Notes under the pieces: model-generated
The model's database searches: none
Told to the model about the DNA's origin: nothing
The model's input: the letters and a program-made list of their open reading frames with translations, nothing else
Shown: positions 1 to 10,767 of the stretch, piece by piece
Position numbering within the stretch: the stretch's first letter is position 1
Layout of the letters: each line of letters opens with the position of its first letter
DNA from: Zygnema cylindricum
Taxonomy: Eukaryota; Streptophyta; Zygnematophyceae; Zygnematales; Zygnemataceae
Direction: 5' to 3'
Length of the DNA stretch: 64,000 nucleotides
NCBI GenBank assembly: GCA_037447655.1
Contig: JBBHKE010002777.1
Location: 1 to 64,000 of the forward strand
Program-made: the position numbers and the translations under genes

Positions 1-649
1 AAGAAAGACAATTTATGAATTCTATTCCTTACAAGCAGGTTGTAGAAGGTTTAATGTACTTTATGAATTGTACTAGGTTGGACATAGCGGCAGCAGTTGG
101 AGTTCTTAGTAGGAGTCTTAATGATCTTAGAAGAAAAGACATGGAGGCAGCAAAGAGAGTCATGACATATTTGGTGGGTACAAGGGAATTAGGGTTGCAT
201 ATGGGAGGGGAGCACACGGACATCACCAATTGGAGTGATGCCAATTATGGAGATGCACCTATGAGAAGATGCACTTTGGGAATGTATTGTATGTTGGAGA
301 AGGTGCTTGCTGTTGGAGCAACAAGCAACAAAAGTTGGTTGCTCAGTCTCGTATCGAGGTTGAGTACACAACCTCTTGTTCTGCTCTGAAAGGATTGATG
401 TGGGTAAAGTTTTTGCTACAAGAAGTGGGGTACATCAAAATAGGGGTGCATGAAGTCTTTTGTGATAATCAGGCTGCAATAACAATTGTAGCCAATCCAA
501 AACATCATTTCAAAGCTAAAAACATGGACATAAGACTCAGTTTTGTGAGGGAAAAAACTGAAAACAAAATTGTGAATCTTGTGTATAAACCAGGTAGAGA
601 AATGATTGATGACCAAACCTGTGCCCTCACCCAAATTGAAATATTGTAG
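1..649 (+). pseudogene. Copia family A, 3' end of pol (RT tail and RNase H), frameshifted
   Basis: This is the last part of a Ty1/copia polyprotein: the C-terminal end of reverse transcriptase and the RNase H domain, which removes the RNA strand from the hybrid during reverse transcription. Frame 15-389 begins in the RT-RNase H linker (MNCTRLDIAAAVGVLSRSL is a degenerate form of the usual MNCTRPDIA stretch) and runs into the first RNase H acidic motif. Homology then moves to frame 269-649 with GACCWSNKQQK, a degenerate form of the STEAEY motif (SRIEVEYTT), and FCDNQAAI. The frame change near 280-300 is a disabling indel. The upstream gag, protease, integrase and most of RT lie outside the window. 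A polypurine tract and LTR follow directly. Confidence 0.85.
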
Positions 650-704
650 AGAGAACTGTGGACTAAAAAAAAAAAACTTAAATTAGACTAGAAAATAAGG
701 GGAG

Positions 705-1709
705 TGTTGAATTATTAAATTTATAATGTATTTTTTAGGTGTGAATAGCTTAAGTGAATATAGATAAAAAATCGTAGGCAATCTGCCTCCACCTCTTTCT
801 TTTATCCCCTTTGCTTGTTGTAGTCACAAAACAAAAAAGAGGATTGAGCAGCCATTGCTAGCTTTGCTCCTTAGGCAGGTTAGAATAAATGATATAAGTC
901 ACTTTTAACAAAAAGGTTGAGTTTGGCAAGATTCGAAACTCCGACCGGCAGAGCAAGGCATAGCCGTCAACTTTAGCCAGTCTGAAGTTGAAAGTGTGTT
1001 AGAGTACGTGGGGTATAATTAGTATTTGAATATGTCAGAATTCACTAATCCTATTAACGCACTTACGGATAAGTAACATAGAAACAAAATGATATATAGT
1101 GCGAAAAGTGAAACAGCACGGAACAAATTTACCGGAAATTGATTTTCAACTAGCATTCAAGGCCAATTTGGATCTGACCGCACGCGTTATCGCCGAGATC
1201 CTAGAATGTCGCTTCGGCGATTTTCGAGCATGATATGACCTAGAGCCAAGTGGCAATATAACATTGGGTAGCGAGAATCCCGGAGAGCATGAGGGCGAGT
1301 TCGGAGGAGACAAACGTCCAGTAATGGCCGAGTCGTACACAAACCGTACAGAAAGTACACCAGCCTCAGTACCTTTATCTACTCTACAATTCTCTCATTG
1401 GTTCGCACATCACTAAATAGCGGTTATGAGAGGGGTTTAGGAATTAGGGGATTTAGGAGGCAGCCGCCTCTCTCCCACTGAGCTTGTATAAATTTTGGCA
1501 TCATTGCCACTTGAGAATTAATCGCCTTGTTGGGCGTTTTCATTGATTTATTTTGTTTCAAACTCATGAGAGTCTAGATTGCAAAGCGATACAAGCAGAT
1601 TGCTTGTTTGCCTTCTTGGGCAATAGAGGTTGTGGCTTGAAGCGGGTTAGTTTAAAAACATCTAGAGGCTTTCTCAATTTTGTAGTCCAATAGGGGACAC
1701 ATAATTACA
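705..1709 (+). mobile_element. 3' LTR of copia family A, plus orientation
   Basis: The LTR starts TGTTGAATTA directly after the polypurine tract GAAAATAAGGGGAG (691-704) and ends GACACATAATTACA, giving the canonical TG...CA ends over 1005 bp. A TATA-like GTATAAATTTTGG sits near 1486. A tRNA-like module lies antisense at about 910-998. It resembles the other family-A LTRs at 2572, 7974, 12587, 29252, 54667, 57117, 60553 and 63625, and is closest at its end to the one at 54667. The matching 5' LTR is outside the window, so no target duplication can be tested. Confidence 0.8.
910..998 (-). promoter_or_regulatory. tRNA-like module antisense in LTR
   Basis: Read on the minus strand, the segment has a D-arm-like stretch (CAGACTGGCTAAAG), then a B-box-like GTTTCGAATCTTGCC (939-925), then a T run (914-910), the order expected of an RNA polymerase III internal promoter and terminator. 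It is more decayed than the copy at 30010-30093. Whether it is transcribed cannot be told from sequence. Confidence 0.4.
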
Positions 1710-2136
1710 TGTATAATTTAGGTAGTTTGTCGTATCACAGTACAGTGCTACTATTCTAGGTGCAGACACATGAAGTGATATTGAGCAGTAGACACCCACT
1801 TAGAGTATAAAGTTTAGGGTTTAGAGAAATTTCAGCATCCCAATTTTAAAACTATGATAATCAAAAGGCAAGTTTTAGGAAATTTTCAGATCTTATGTCT
1901 TATGGTTAACAGGGTTAATCAAACTCTAATTTTGGGAATTGAAAGTGTGTATAGTGTTCTGTATTAGTGTTGAAATTTGTGTGAATTGGACCTCTGGGTT
2001 ACACTTTGTGGTGTCTTTAAAACAACTGTCTAATTGGAAACTTCTTACCTTGTGTTTTAATCATGTTAACTTCTAGAACTACCGCTGCCGCTCCACCTAA
2101 ACCAGTTGTCATAGAACAACATATTTTACCTTTTTT
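1710..2136. other. Unassigned spacer between LTR and tandem repeat
   Basis: No gene recognised. A short plus-strand reading frame from ATG at 2064 (27 codons, starting MLTSRTTAAAPPKPVV) has a composition like the start of a retroelement gag or a small exon but nothing supports it further. Confidence 0.4.
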
Positions 2137-2571
2137 GTGAGCGCGAATAATTAACGTTGTTTGTTACAAATATCTTTGTTAACACAAACTAAATTTTTTG
2201 ATAGAGACATGGTTTAAGGTTTTATTTAACTCTCTTTGTGTGCGCTAACAATAAACTTTGTTCGTTTATATTTGTGTTGTCAACGCAAACACAAATTTTT
2301 GAAACAATTATAGTTTAGGGTTTATTTTTACTGTTTTTGTAAGTTTAATAATAAACGTTGTTTTCTACAAAAAATGATTGATGGCGCAAACATAAATTTG
2401 AGTTATAAACACGGTTGAGAGTTTATTTGAACTGTGTTTGTGAGCGCTAACAATATAAAGTGTTTGTTGCCAAAATTGTTGTAAGCGCAAACACAAAGTT
2501 GTGTTACAAACATTGTTTGGAGTTTATTTTACTTTTTTTTGTGAGCGCAAACAATAAACTTTGTTTGTTAT
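2137..2571. repeat. Degenerate ~100-bp tandem repeat, about 4.4 copies
   Basis: Units begin near 2137, 2235, 2333, 2431 and 2535. Each has a TTTGTGAGCGC-like start, then CAATAAACTTTGTTTG, then GCGCAAACACAAA, then a GTTTATTT-rich end. Copies differ at many positions, so the array is old. The LTR at 2572 begins inside the last unit, so that retroelement inserted into the array. Confidence 0.75.
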
Positions 2572-3565
2572 TATAACTGTGTCACCTCCATTGGTACACA
2601 AAATATGTAGCTTGCTTTAAGCATCTAGGATAATTTTAAATGCCTCCGTTCCTCTTCAAACGACTTCCTCCGTGCCAGGGCAATGACTTTGACTGCCTTC
2701 TCCCCCGTAAAGGCTAGACTCTTTTCAGCCCAATGTAAAAAAAAATGCTCAAAATGCCCAACCAGGCGATTAATTATCAAAATGGCTTTCCTCCTGAGAG
2801 TACAAGCTCCCAAAACTCTCTAAGTCCTAAACCCCATTCTAAACCTCGTAGTACTGAGGTACGGAACCAATCAAATGATTGTACGATACAAAAGGTACGA
2901 TTGCCGATGTACTTCTCTTACAGCCACAATTTGACATGACCATAGAAAGGACGCCCGTCACCTCTAGACTTCTCTCCGAGTTTCCCGCAAATTCTGCAAA
3001 CAACTAACAGGGTGCCATGTGGCGTTGATGATGTGATGAATGTAAACCGCCAAAGCAACCATTCCGCAATGGCGGCTCAAATGTAAGCCGTTCGATCTTA
3101 GCTGGCTTTTAATTTGTGCCGTCAAAATTAAGTGTCCGCACCACTAAATTTTGTGCAGCCATATATGTATCCGTGCGGTCAACAAATGTTTGTGTGAATT
3201 AATGTTAATGTCTCATAATTCAGTAAATCGACTTAATCCACTAGTTTTTATTTAAATAGCTATCAAACTCTATATACGCTAGCACAGGTACGAGATAATA
3301 GGATAAGATGGCCGACTATTTCGATAGTCTGTAGGGACCAGGATCAAATTCTTGGTCTGTCACATTTTTGTTAAAGGGTTGATCCCCCTATCTTCTTCTA
3401 GCTTGCTCAAGGATTCATGGCTCTATCTCTCTCTCTCTTTGGTTTTCAGTGGCTACAACCAGTATGAGGAGTGGAGAGAGAGAAGGGAGAGCCTTACTGC
3501 CGAATAAGACTTTTTATTTTCCTACACCATGACCTAGAAAATGCAATAAAACCTATATTTCAACA
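2572..3565 (-). mobile_element. 3' LTR of copia family A, minus orientation
   Basis: The left edge aligns with the family start (TATAACTGTGTCACCTCC against TGAAACTCTGTGACCTCC elsewhere, so the terminal TG is mutated) and the right edge ends TATTTCAACA before a degenerate polypurine tract (complement of CTACCCTTATTTTTAG). Length about 994 bp. A weak tRNA-like block lies at about 3306-3375 with a T-arm-like CCAGG...CTTGG pair. Internal copia sequence on the same strand follows at 3566. Confidence 0.75.
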
Positions 3566-4487
3566 CTACCCTTATTTTTAGTCAAAATTTCCTTTTAACC
3601 CACACTGTTTTTTACAAAAAAATTGTTTGGGAGTTGTGACTAGCTTGGTTATCATATCTGCCACCATTTCCCCATCTAGTTTATCCTCGAAACTCACAAT
3701 TTTGTTCTCAACCTTTTCTCTCACAAAGCTCAGCCCTATATCTATGTGCTTAACTTTGAAATGGTGTTTTGGATTAGCTACGATTGCAATAGTAGCTTGG
3801 TTATCACAAAACACTTTTTGAACACCAACTTTCATGAACCCAAGTTCTTGCAAAAGAGACTTCACCCAAATTAGCTCTTTGACAGCAAAACAAAACGCCA
3901 TGTACTTAGTTTTTATAGTGGAATGAGCAACCACCTTTTGTTGGTCAGTGCTCTAACAACATGCACAGTTTCCAATATACAAAACATATCTTGATGTACA
4001 CCTTTTCACAGGAACATCCCTATAACAAACAACACTTTAAGTGGTGATGAAAGTATTATCCCCTCCTAAATGTACCGTAAGTTCCTTGGTTTTTATCACA
4101 TATCTCATGACACTATTGGCTGCCTCCAATCTTTTTTAGTGGCATTATTAAGACTCCTACTAAGGACCCCAAAAGCTGCAACTATGTCTGGCCTAGTAGA
4201 ATTCATTAAATAAATCATACTTTATATGATTTGACTATAAGGAATGAACTTCATGAACTGCCTCTCTTCCGGGCTCATTTCCTTATTGAGAATGATCACA
4301 CCTCATTCTAAACTCCCATCAGTTACGTTCTTCATGTCGATAGGAGTGGTAGAGCTATTTGCCAAATCCATCTGAAACTTTTTTAACATATTTCCAATCG
4401 CCTCTTTCTACGTTGATCTGATTACTCTTTTCACCTATCTCTTTCCATCTGAATTTTTAAGATTTATCTTGCCTCCCCTAGGTCTTT
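3566..4487 (-). pseudogene. Copia family A RT-RNase H remnant
   Basis: This is internal sequence of the minus-strand element whose 3' LTR is at 2572-3565. The open stretch 3934-3578 holds the RNase H end: MVAHSTIKTKYMAF is a decayed STEAEYMA motif, followed by WVKSLLQELGF, FCDNQATIAI, HIDIGLSFVREKV and the terminal CKKQCGLK. From about 3960 to 4487 the RT C-terminal half can be followed in broken frames (the LSRSL, MNSTRPDI and DLGEARYILGI regions). Homology stops near 4487, where plus-strand copia sequence begins, so the remaining RT, integrase, protease and gag are lost. Several stops and frameshifts make it non-functional. Confidence 0.8.
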
Positions 4488-4748
4488 CTAAGAATTAAAG
4501 CATTTCTTCATGAGTTGGGTTTTACACAACAAGGGACACAAATAATATGGTGGGACAATCAAGTAGTCATTGTTGTGGCTACATTTGGTAAGAAACAAAG
4601 TATTTGCAAAAAATGTCAAACTTTGCTTTTTGCCTCATGAGAAAATGGTTGCGAAAATGTTGGCAAAAGCCCTCCCAACTCCCAAGTTGGGGTACTGCAA
4701 GGAAGACTGCGGTCTAAGTGAGTAAGTCTTCTAAAGCTTAAGGAGAGT
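4488..4748 (+). pseudogene. 3'-terminal fragment of another copia pol, plus strand
   Basis: Plus-strand translation gives FLHELGF, IIWWDNQ and then MLAKALPTPKLGYCKEDCGL, the conserved C-terminal end of copia RNase H, with frameshifts and a stop between them. A purine-rich AAGCTTAAGGAGAG at about 4733-4748 is a likely polypurine tract. The fragment abuts the opposite-strand remnant at 4487 without visible target duplication. It belongs to a lineage other than family A. Confidence 0.65.
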
Positions 4749-5352
4749 ATTGGAAAGTGAGTTTTAGTAAGTCTTAGAAATTGGAGTCTAGAACTTATAA
4801 TATTTTTGGACTTCCAATATTGACTAAATTTAGTGTGGACTTTTCTACTATCTACATAAGTAGTTTTAGGAGTCAACAATTACGTAAGACCGCCAAATGA
4901 ATGTAGACGTGAAACATGTCTCACAAATGTTTAGGGTATGGATACTGTGACAGCACCATTCTAGACCAAACACTTAGAATTTTGTCAGTAGATAATCAGG
5001 TGAACCCAATACATACGTTTTAGATGTTTTAATATCTTTAGAGTATTTGTTTCAATCAGGACTGATCAAATCGATAGAGAATGTACATTTTACAAAGTTA
5101 AGGAAATGAAAGCACTAAGTGCACTTTAAGTTATGTTTTATTCTATTGTCCATGATTTGGTTGTGGTGGATGTTTTTCTGGTTGAAAGACATCTTTCATT
5201 TGGAGTTACATATCTTACACTACACATTTAGTCAACTAGGTATTTCTTTTTTGGTTTTCTTCTAGTGTCATGTCTATTGGTGGCTCATTCCTACAGGTCG
5301 AAGTGTTCCTCACGCACCTGCAGGTGGGACAAATATATGTGCTGGTGCAAGT
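4749..5352 (+). other. Possible decayed LTR and leader between two copia fragments
   Basis: The position fits an LTR: a polypurine-like tract precedes TATTGGAAAGTG at 4749, and a copia gag frame opens at 5353. No clear matching LTR is present in the window, so LTR ends cannot be fixed. If it is one LTR shared by the pol end before it and the gag after it, the two would be tandem elements. This is inference. Confidence 0.35.
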
Positions 5353-5900
5353 GTGACGTCGAGTACGAGTGGATCACAGTCAAGTGAGGATGCCCATGAC
5401 CTTCAACAAGTTCTAGGCCCACCGCCCAAATTGCCTATTTTTGATGGAACAGACTACTTATACTCGAAAGATATGCTAAGCTCATATTTCGAGGAGAGGG
5501 ACTTGTCACCCATTGTGGAAGGAATTGCCGATGAGACTACACCGGATTCGAGAAAGAAATATCCCCATTGCCTCAACGTCTTGAAACAAGCAATGAGAAA
5601 AGATTTGGTAATGTCGTATCTTGAGTTGAAGAAAGCTTGTGAAGTTTGGTTTACTGTACGTGCTATGTATGTTCAGCTAGGTGTTAGAGTGCGACTAACA
5701 TAGCCACTCAGATCTTTGAATTTAAGTACTCAGGAGGTAGTATATCAGATCATTGTCATGCTATGAAAAGGTTGTTCCTTCAGAGTACTAGTGCAGGTGG
5801 GGACTTTTCACCACCTCAGCAGGCTATGTTGTTGATGAGAACTTTGCCCGATGAATATAAAAGAGCCATGGATAGGCTTAGGGCTCTTCGACAGCGTCAG
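5353..5900 (+). pseudogene. Copia gag remnant, plus strand
   Basis: Gag is the structural protein of the virus-like particle. Frame 5353-5703 begins with a Ser-rich leader and then PPPKLPIFDGTDYLYSKDML, the typical copia gag entry motif, followed by a helical UBN2-type region ending near VRAMYVQLG. Frame continues with an indel at 5763-5900 (LMRTLPDEYKRAMDRLRAL), the usual LP.EY..... segment. The frame then breaks where an inverted piece of integrase begins at about 5900. Not family A or B by sequence. Confidence 0.75.
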
Positions 5901-6046
5901 TGTCTCATGCAGATTTTCAACCCAAGCCTTATACTCTTTAAATTTTGAAAAAACTTCATCCTTACTCTTCAAAAAATAAACTGTAGTAAATCTACTATAA
6001 TCATCAGTAAAGGTAAGCATAAACTTAGAACCTCCCACAGATTGAT
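5900..6046 (-). pseudogene. Inverted integrase-core fragment inside gag
   Basis: On the minus strand this ~145-bp piece encodes GGSKFMLTFTDDYSRF, then VYFLKSKDEVFSKFKEYKAW and VENLHET, the middle of a copia integrase core. It is flanked on both sides by plus-strand gag sequence. It resembles, in inverted orientation, positions 6975-7120 of the same element but differs at roughly one base in six, so it came from a related copy, not from a simple local inversion. Confidence 0.8.
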
Positions 6047-7960
6047 ATCTCGATGGGAGTGGCAGTGGTAGAGGTAGTGGTCCTAGAAGGTCACCTTTGA
6101 CATGATATTTACTGTGATGAAAAACGACATGTGTTCAGAATGTGTAATGCATACAAGTGAGTGGAAGCCACAAAAAAATTTCGCTCTGGATGGGACAAAA
6201 ACCAGGTTCCTTCTCAATCAGGTGGTCGCCGAACTACTCTCTTCAACGAACTTAAGAAGGAGGATGTGAGTAGCTTTCACAACAACAGTGAAAAGAAATA
6301 CTTTGCGATGGCACAAGCAACAAAAGGCGTAGAGGAAGACGGATGGATTATGGACTCCGGCGCATCGGCCCACATGTGGTGCAATCGCCATCTATTTGAA
6401 AGTATTTAATCTATTTCACCCATCAAATTTTTTTTTAGTGATGATACGTTTGTTGAGTCGAAAGCAAAGGAAAGGGTGTCACTTATGTTAAATGTAGAAG
6501 GAAAACCTGTGAAAAGGGTCTTGGAACATGTGTTGCATGTCCCAGCTTTTAAAAGAAATTTTTCTCTACGTCAGTGGTAGAAAAAAAAGGTTTTAAAACT
6601 ATATTTGAGAATGGAAAGAAAACACTGAGTAAGAATGGGAAAATAGCTGCAGAGGGATTTGTTGGAAAGAACAACTTGTACCGGCAAAGACTTGTGAATG
6701 ATAATAAGAACGATGTTATGTACTCCAATGTAATTTATGATTTTGATTTATTGCACAAACATTTAGGACACATGAATTATGATAGATTAGAAAAGATGGT
6801 AAATAAAAAAATTGTGAAAGGTGTAAAAATTAGTCAGAAAGCTACATCAAATGTATGTGATGGTTTTGAAATGAGAAAAAATCATAGGTTTCTTTTCTTT
6901 TTGCTAATTGATCATAAAAGTAGCAAGGTGCTAAAACTAATTTATTCAAATATATGGGGGCTATCTAGGTACCCCTCTGTGGGAGGTGGTAATTTTATGC
7001 TTACCTTTACAGATGACTATAGTAGGTTTAATACAGTTTATTTTTTGAAAAGTAAGGATCAAGTTTTTGAAAAATTTAAGGAGTATAAGGCTTGGGTTTT
7101 AAATGTGCATGAAATAAAGATAGTAGGATTAAGAACAGATAATGGAGGAGAGTAAATTTCTAATGAGTTTGCAAAATTTTAAAATTACATGGAATTTCAC
7201 GTCAGGTAACTGTTCTTTAATTTCCAGAACAAAACGGTCTTTTAGAGAGGATGAATAAGACCCTATCAGAGTGTGCTAGGAAAATGATGGCTGATATGAA
7301 TATAGATTTCAAATTTTGGGCAGAAGCTATGAATTGTGCAACTTTTGTTAATAACAGGTTATAAACAAGGGCAATAAAAGACACAAATACTTATGAAATA
7401 TAGAATAGACAGAAACTAGATTTAAGTCACTTTAAAGTTTTTGGAAGTAAGATTTTCATGCAAGATAATGACCCTCAAAAATGGAAATTAGAGCCAAAAG
7501 GCATACGAAGGATATTTATAGGGTATGATGATCATGCGAAAGGTTATAAAGTATATGACACTAAGAGAAATAGAGTCGTGGTAGCTAGAAACATCATAGA
7601 TAAGGATAAGGGAATAATAGTAGATGTATTTTGTTATCGTTCACATGAAAACAAATATCAAAGTGTTAAAACAAAGTGTTAATTATATCTTTTTGGAGGA
7701 AAATCCTATGATTTTCAAAAAAAGTGTTGAAAATGCATTTACACTAACTCAAAGTGACTTACGGCCTACAAAACCATCTTCTCCAGTGGAAACAAGACCT
7801 GTTATGCCTGAAAGAGTTGCAGACTCTCATCTACCTCAAGCTGAAACTGAATCACAAGCAAAATCACATGTATCGAGGATCAAGACCTAGCCATCTATAC
7901 TAGCGCCAAAATTTGCAATGGATTCTGGTGAAGTACATGATTGAGGGGAGCAAATGTAGC
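6047..7960 (+). pseudogene. Copia zinc knuckle, protease and integrase remnant
   Basis: Continuation of the element starting at 5353. A GSGSGRGSG-type linker (about 6050-6090) leads to a degenerate CCHC knuckle (YCDEKRHVFRMC, first Cys lost). The protease active site WIMDSGASAHM is intact at about 6345-6377. The pre-integrase zinc region keeps HKHLGHM but has lost its second Cys. In integrase the first catalytic Asp is Asn (YSNIWG), the second Asp remains in TDNGGE just before a stop at 7153, and the catalytic Glu remains in QNGLLERMN. 7458-7682 carries the downstream FGSK...YKVYD region. Many stops. It is cut off at 7973 by a family-A insertion; no continuation is recognisable beyond 13740. 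Confidence 0.8.
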
Positions 7961-7973
7961 CTTTTCTCACTCA

Positions 7974-8915
7974 TGTAATTTTGTGACCTCCATTTTTCCA
8001 CAAAATGTCTTCCTAATATAAAGCCTCTAAGATAATATTTTCCCGTTTAAATTTCCTATCGAATAAGTGCCATCCTAGCATGCAAATATACAGACCACCC
8101 TTACCTCGGTAAAGGCCCAAATCCTTTGATCGCAATGAAAAAAAAATCACTAAATTTGCTCCTTTGAGCATTAAGTTATGGCCGGTCAAAGATGGCCTAT
8201 AAAAAGAAAAGGTCTCTCACAAAGAGGTGCCTGAAAGAAAAAATGTCTAAGTCCTAAGTCACTCTCTAAACCCCGTACTAGTACTCTACTCATCCAATCA
8301 CACAACTCTAAAGTACAAGAAGTATAGGTACCGCGGTACTTCTTGTACAGCCATAGTACGGTATGGCCATTCCAATGACGTTTGTCTGTTCTTGAGCCAT
8401 GGTCGCTCTTTCCTTTATATCAGCCGTCCACTTATGGCTTGCCACGTTTCATCTGCCGCCTTTGGCTCACAAACCGCTAAATGAACACCCCGAGGCTTCG
8501 CCGCCATTGTGGGCAGTTTGATTAGAAGTCAACAATTTAATCGTGTCAATTTAAATTCGACGTCATTTCGTTTCGTAATCCGCGAAATAGAGTATGTATA
8601 TTGGTACCGTATTTTAAATATGAAACACACCAAGTATGTTTAACGTTTCACTAAGACCTAATAGATATGGCCGTACATCTATACCGTATGGAATTTTTCG
8701 CGTAGGTCATAGGACTTAATCCTACTCTCGGCGCTTTAATTTTGAAATGTCCTAAGCCTCCTTCTCCCTTAGTCTGTTTTTCTTCTTGACTGCTTTAGGC
8801 AGCCATCGTTCTCTTTGAGTCCTCAATGACTACGTCTAGTGTGAGGAATGAAGTAGCAAATAAGCTTCATAGATAGACTAGCAAAGACACAGAATAGAGA
8901 ATACCGTTTTCAACA
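7974..8915 (-). mobile_element. 3' LTR of a family-A copia element, minus orientation
   Basis: Starts TGTAATTTTGTGACCTCC and ends CCGTTTTCAACA (942 bp), next to a degenerate polypurine tract (complement of CTCTCATTATTTTTTAG). It shares with other family-A LTRs the GTACAGCCATAGTACGG block near 8350. It is the left LTR of an element ending at 13739. The five bases left of it (ACTCA) do not match those right of 13739 (GATTC), so no target duplication remains. Confidence 0.8.
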
Positions 8916-10767
8916 CTCTCATTATTTTTTAGTCCATCTTTTGCTTCAGTGCCCACTTCTCTCTACAAAATACCATCTTTAGACAGGGCACCGATTTAGT
9001 CAACATGTTTGCTACCATCTCCCCATCTGGTTTATATTCCAAACTAATTATTTTATACTCAACCTTCTCTCTAACACAGCTCAAGCGGATATCCATATGC
9101 TTTACTTTAAAGTGATGCTTTAGGTTTGTTGTAATTGCAATTGCAGCTTGAGTATCACAAAATATCTTTTGCACTCTATTCTTTATATAACCAAGTTCTT
9201 AAAGCAATGATTTCACCCACATAAATTCTTTCACAGCCGAACAAGAGGCCATATACTCAGCCTCCATGGTGGACTGAGTAATCACCTTTTGTTGCTTGCT
9301 GCTCTAACAACAAGCCCTAATCCCAACATACAACACATAACCAAAAGTACACCTCGTCATCGAAGCACCTCCCTAACTGGCATCACTCCAAGTGGTGATG
9401 TCAATATTATCCTCTCCCAAATGCAACCACAGATCTCTCGTTCCTATCAAGTATCGCATGACCCGTTTGGCCGCTTTCCAATCTTTCTTCCTAGGATCAT
9501 TTAGACTCTTACTTTATATCCCTTCAGGTGGTACTATATCAAGACGAGTACAGTTCATAAAGTAAATCAAACTACCGACAACCTTTATGTACGTAATAGT
9601 TTGCATAAACTTGATTTTTTCACGTTCTAACTCATTTTCCAAGATGAAAACTCCCTCTTTTAAGCTCCCCTCAATGCTCTTTTTTAAATCCATTAGAGTC
9701 GTACAACTATTTGCTTTTTCCATTTGAAATTTTTTAAGCATATTTCAAATTGGTTCTCTTTGAGGTAGTCTAATTGTTTTTTTCTCTCTTTCCCTCTCCA
9801 TCTGAAAATCCCAAAATATACTTTGCCTCCCCCAAGCCTTTCATTTCAAATTTTTCTTTTTAGATATTATTTCAATCTATTAATTTTCTCTATTAATTTA
9901 CTCAATACAAGCAAATCAACAACATAAATGGCAATGAAAACTATACTTTCCACATCCTCAAATAAATAGATGGAATGATCCGAACTGATTCAAATATATC
10001 CCAAACTTGTCAAAAAATCGTCCAGCTTCTTGTTTCATTGGCGTGGAGCTTGCTTTAGTACATAAAGAGACTTTATCAATCTGCACTCCTTAATTTCTTC
10101 TCCTCTCTCCACAAATCTTTTTGGTTGTCGCATGAAGATCTTTTATTCTAATTCTCCGTGTAAGAAAACGGTTTTGATGTCGATTTGGTGCACTTCCATG
10201 TCTTTTGCTGCCGCTAGACTAAGTAGAATCGTGACGGACGAAAATTTATCAACCGGAGCGAAGGTCTCCTCATAATCGATTCCCTCTTTCTGTTTGAACC
10301 CTTTTGCCTCTAATCTGGCCTTGTATTGCTCGATACTGTTATGCAAATTGAGTTTCAGTTTAAATACCCACTTGCATCCTATCAGTTTTCTGTTCGGAGG
10401 ACAATCCACCAGCTCCCATGTGTTTGCTTCCATAATAGAAGCCATCTTATCGTTAATGGCTTTCATCCATCTACTACGTTCCGGACTATTAACTGCTTCC
10501 AAGTATAGGGTTCGCTCAAATGTGACAGCTTAGTTTCCTTGTTGTTCACTTGTCTCTCTTGAAGCCTCTTACTCCTTCTCCTTCCTCTTTCAAACTTTAA
10601 TGTTGGAATGGAGGGTAATATCAGATTTCTCCAAAAGACTTCGTCTTCACCCCTATCTGTGGAGTCCATCGTCGAACATTCATCATCCATTTCTGGTCTT
10701 TCCTTGTTTTCTTCATTTGTTTGAATCAGAAGCTGTGATTCCAAGAGAGGGTCACTCTTGGTCAATC
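8916..10767 (-). pseudogene. Family-A copia RT and RNase H, decayed
   Basis: Read on the minus strand, 10502-10143 gives the RT N-terminal half (WMKAINDKMASIMEANTWEL, KPIGCKWVFK-like, GIDYEETFAPVDKFSSV, QIDIKTVFLHGELE). 9741-9514 gives the connection after the YVDD region (NSCTTLMDLKK, MNCTRLDI), and 9174-8929 the RNase H tail (FCDTQAAIAI, HMDIRLSCVREKV, CREKWALKQ). 10765-10463 is the linker with TKSDPLLESQLLIQTNEENK. Numerous frameshifts separate them. Immediately upstream of the linker the integrase core is missing (deletion near 10767). Confidence 0.8.
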
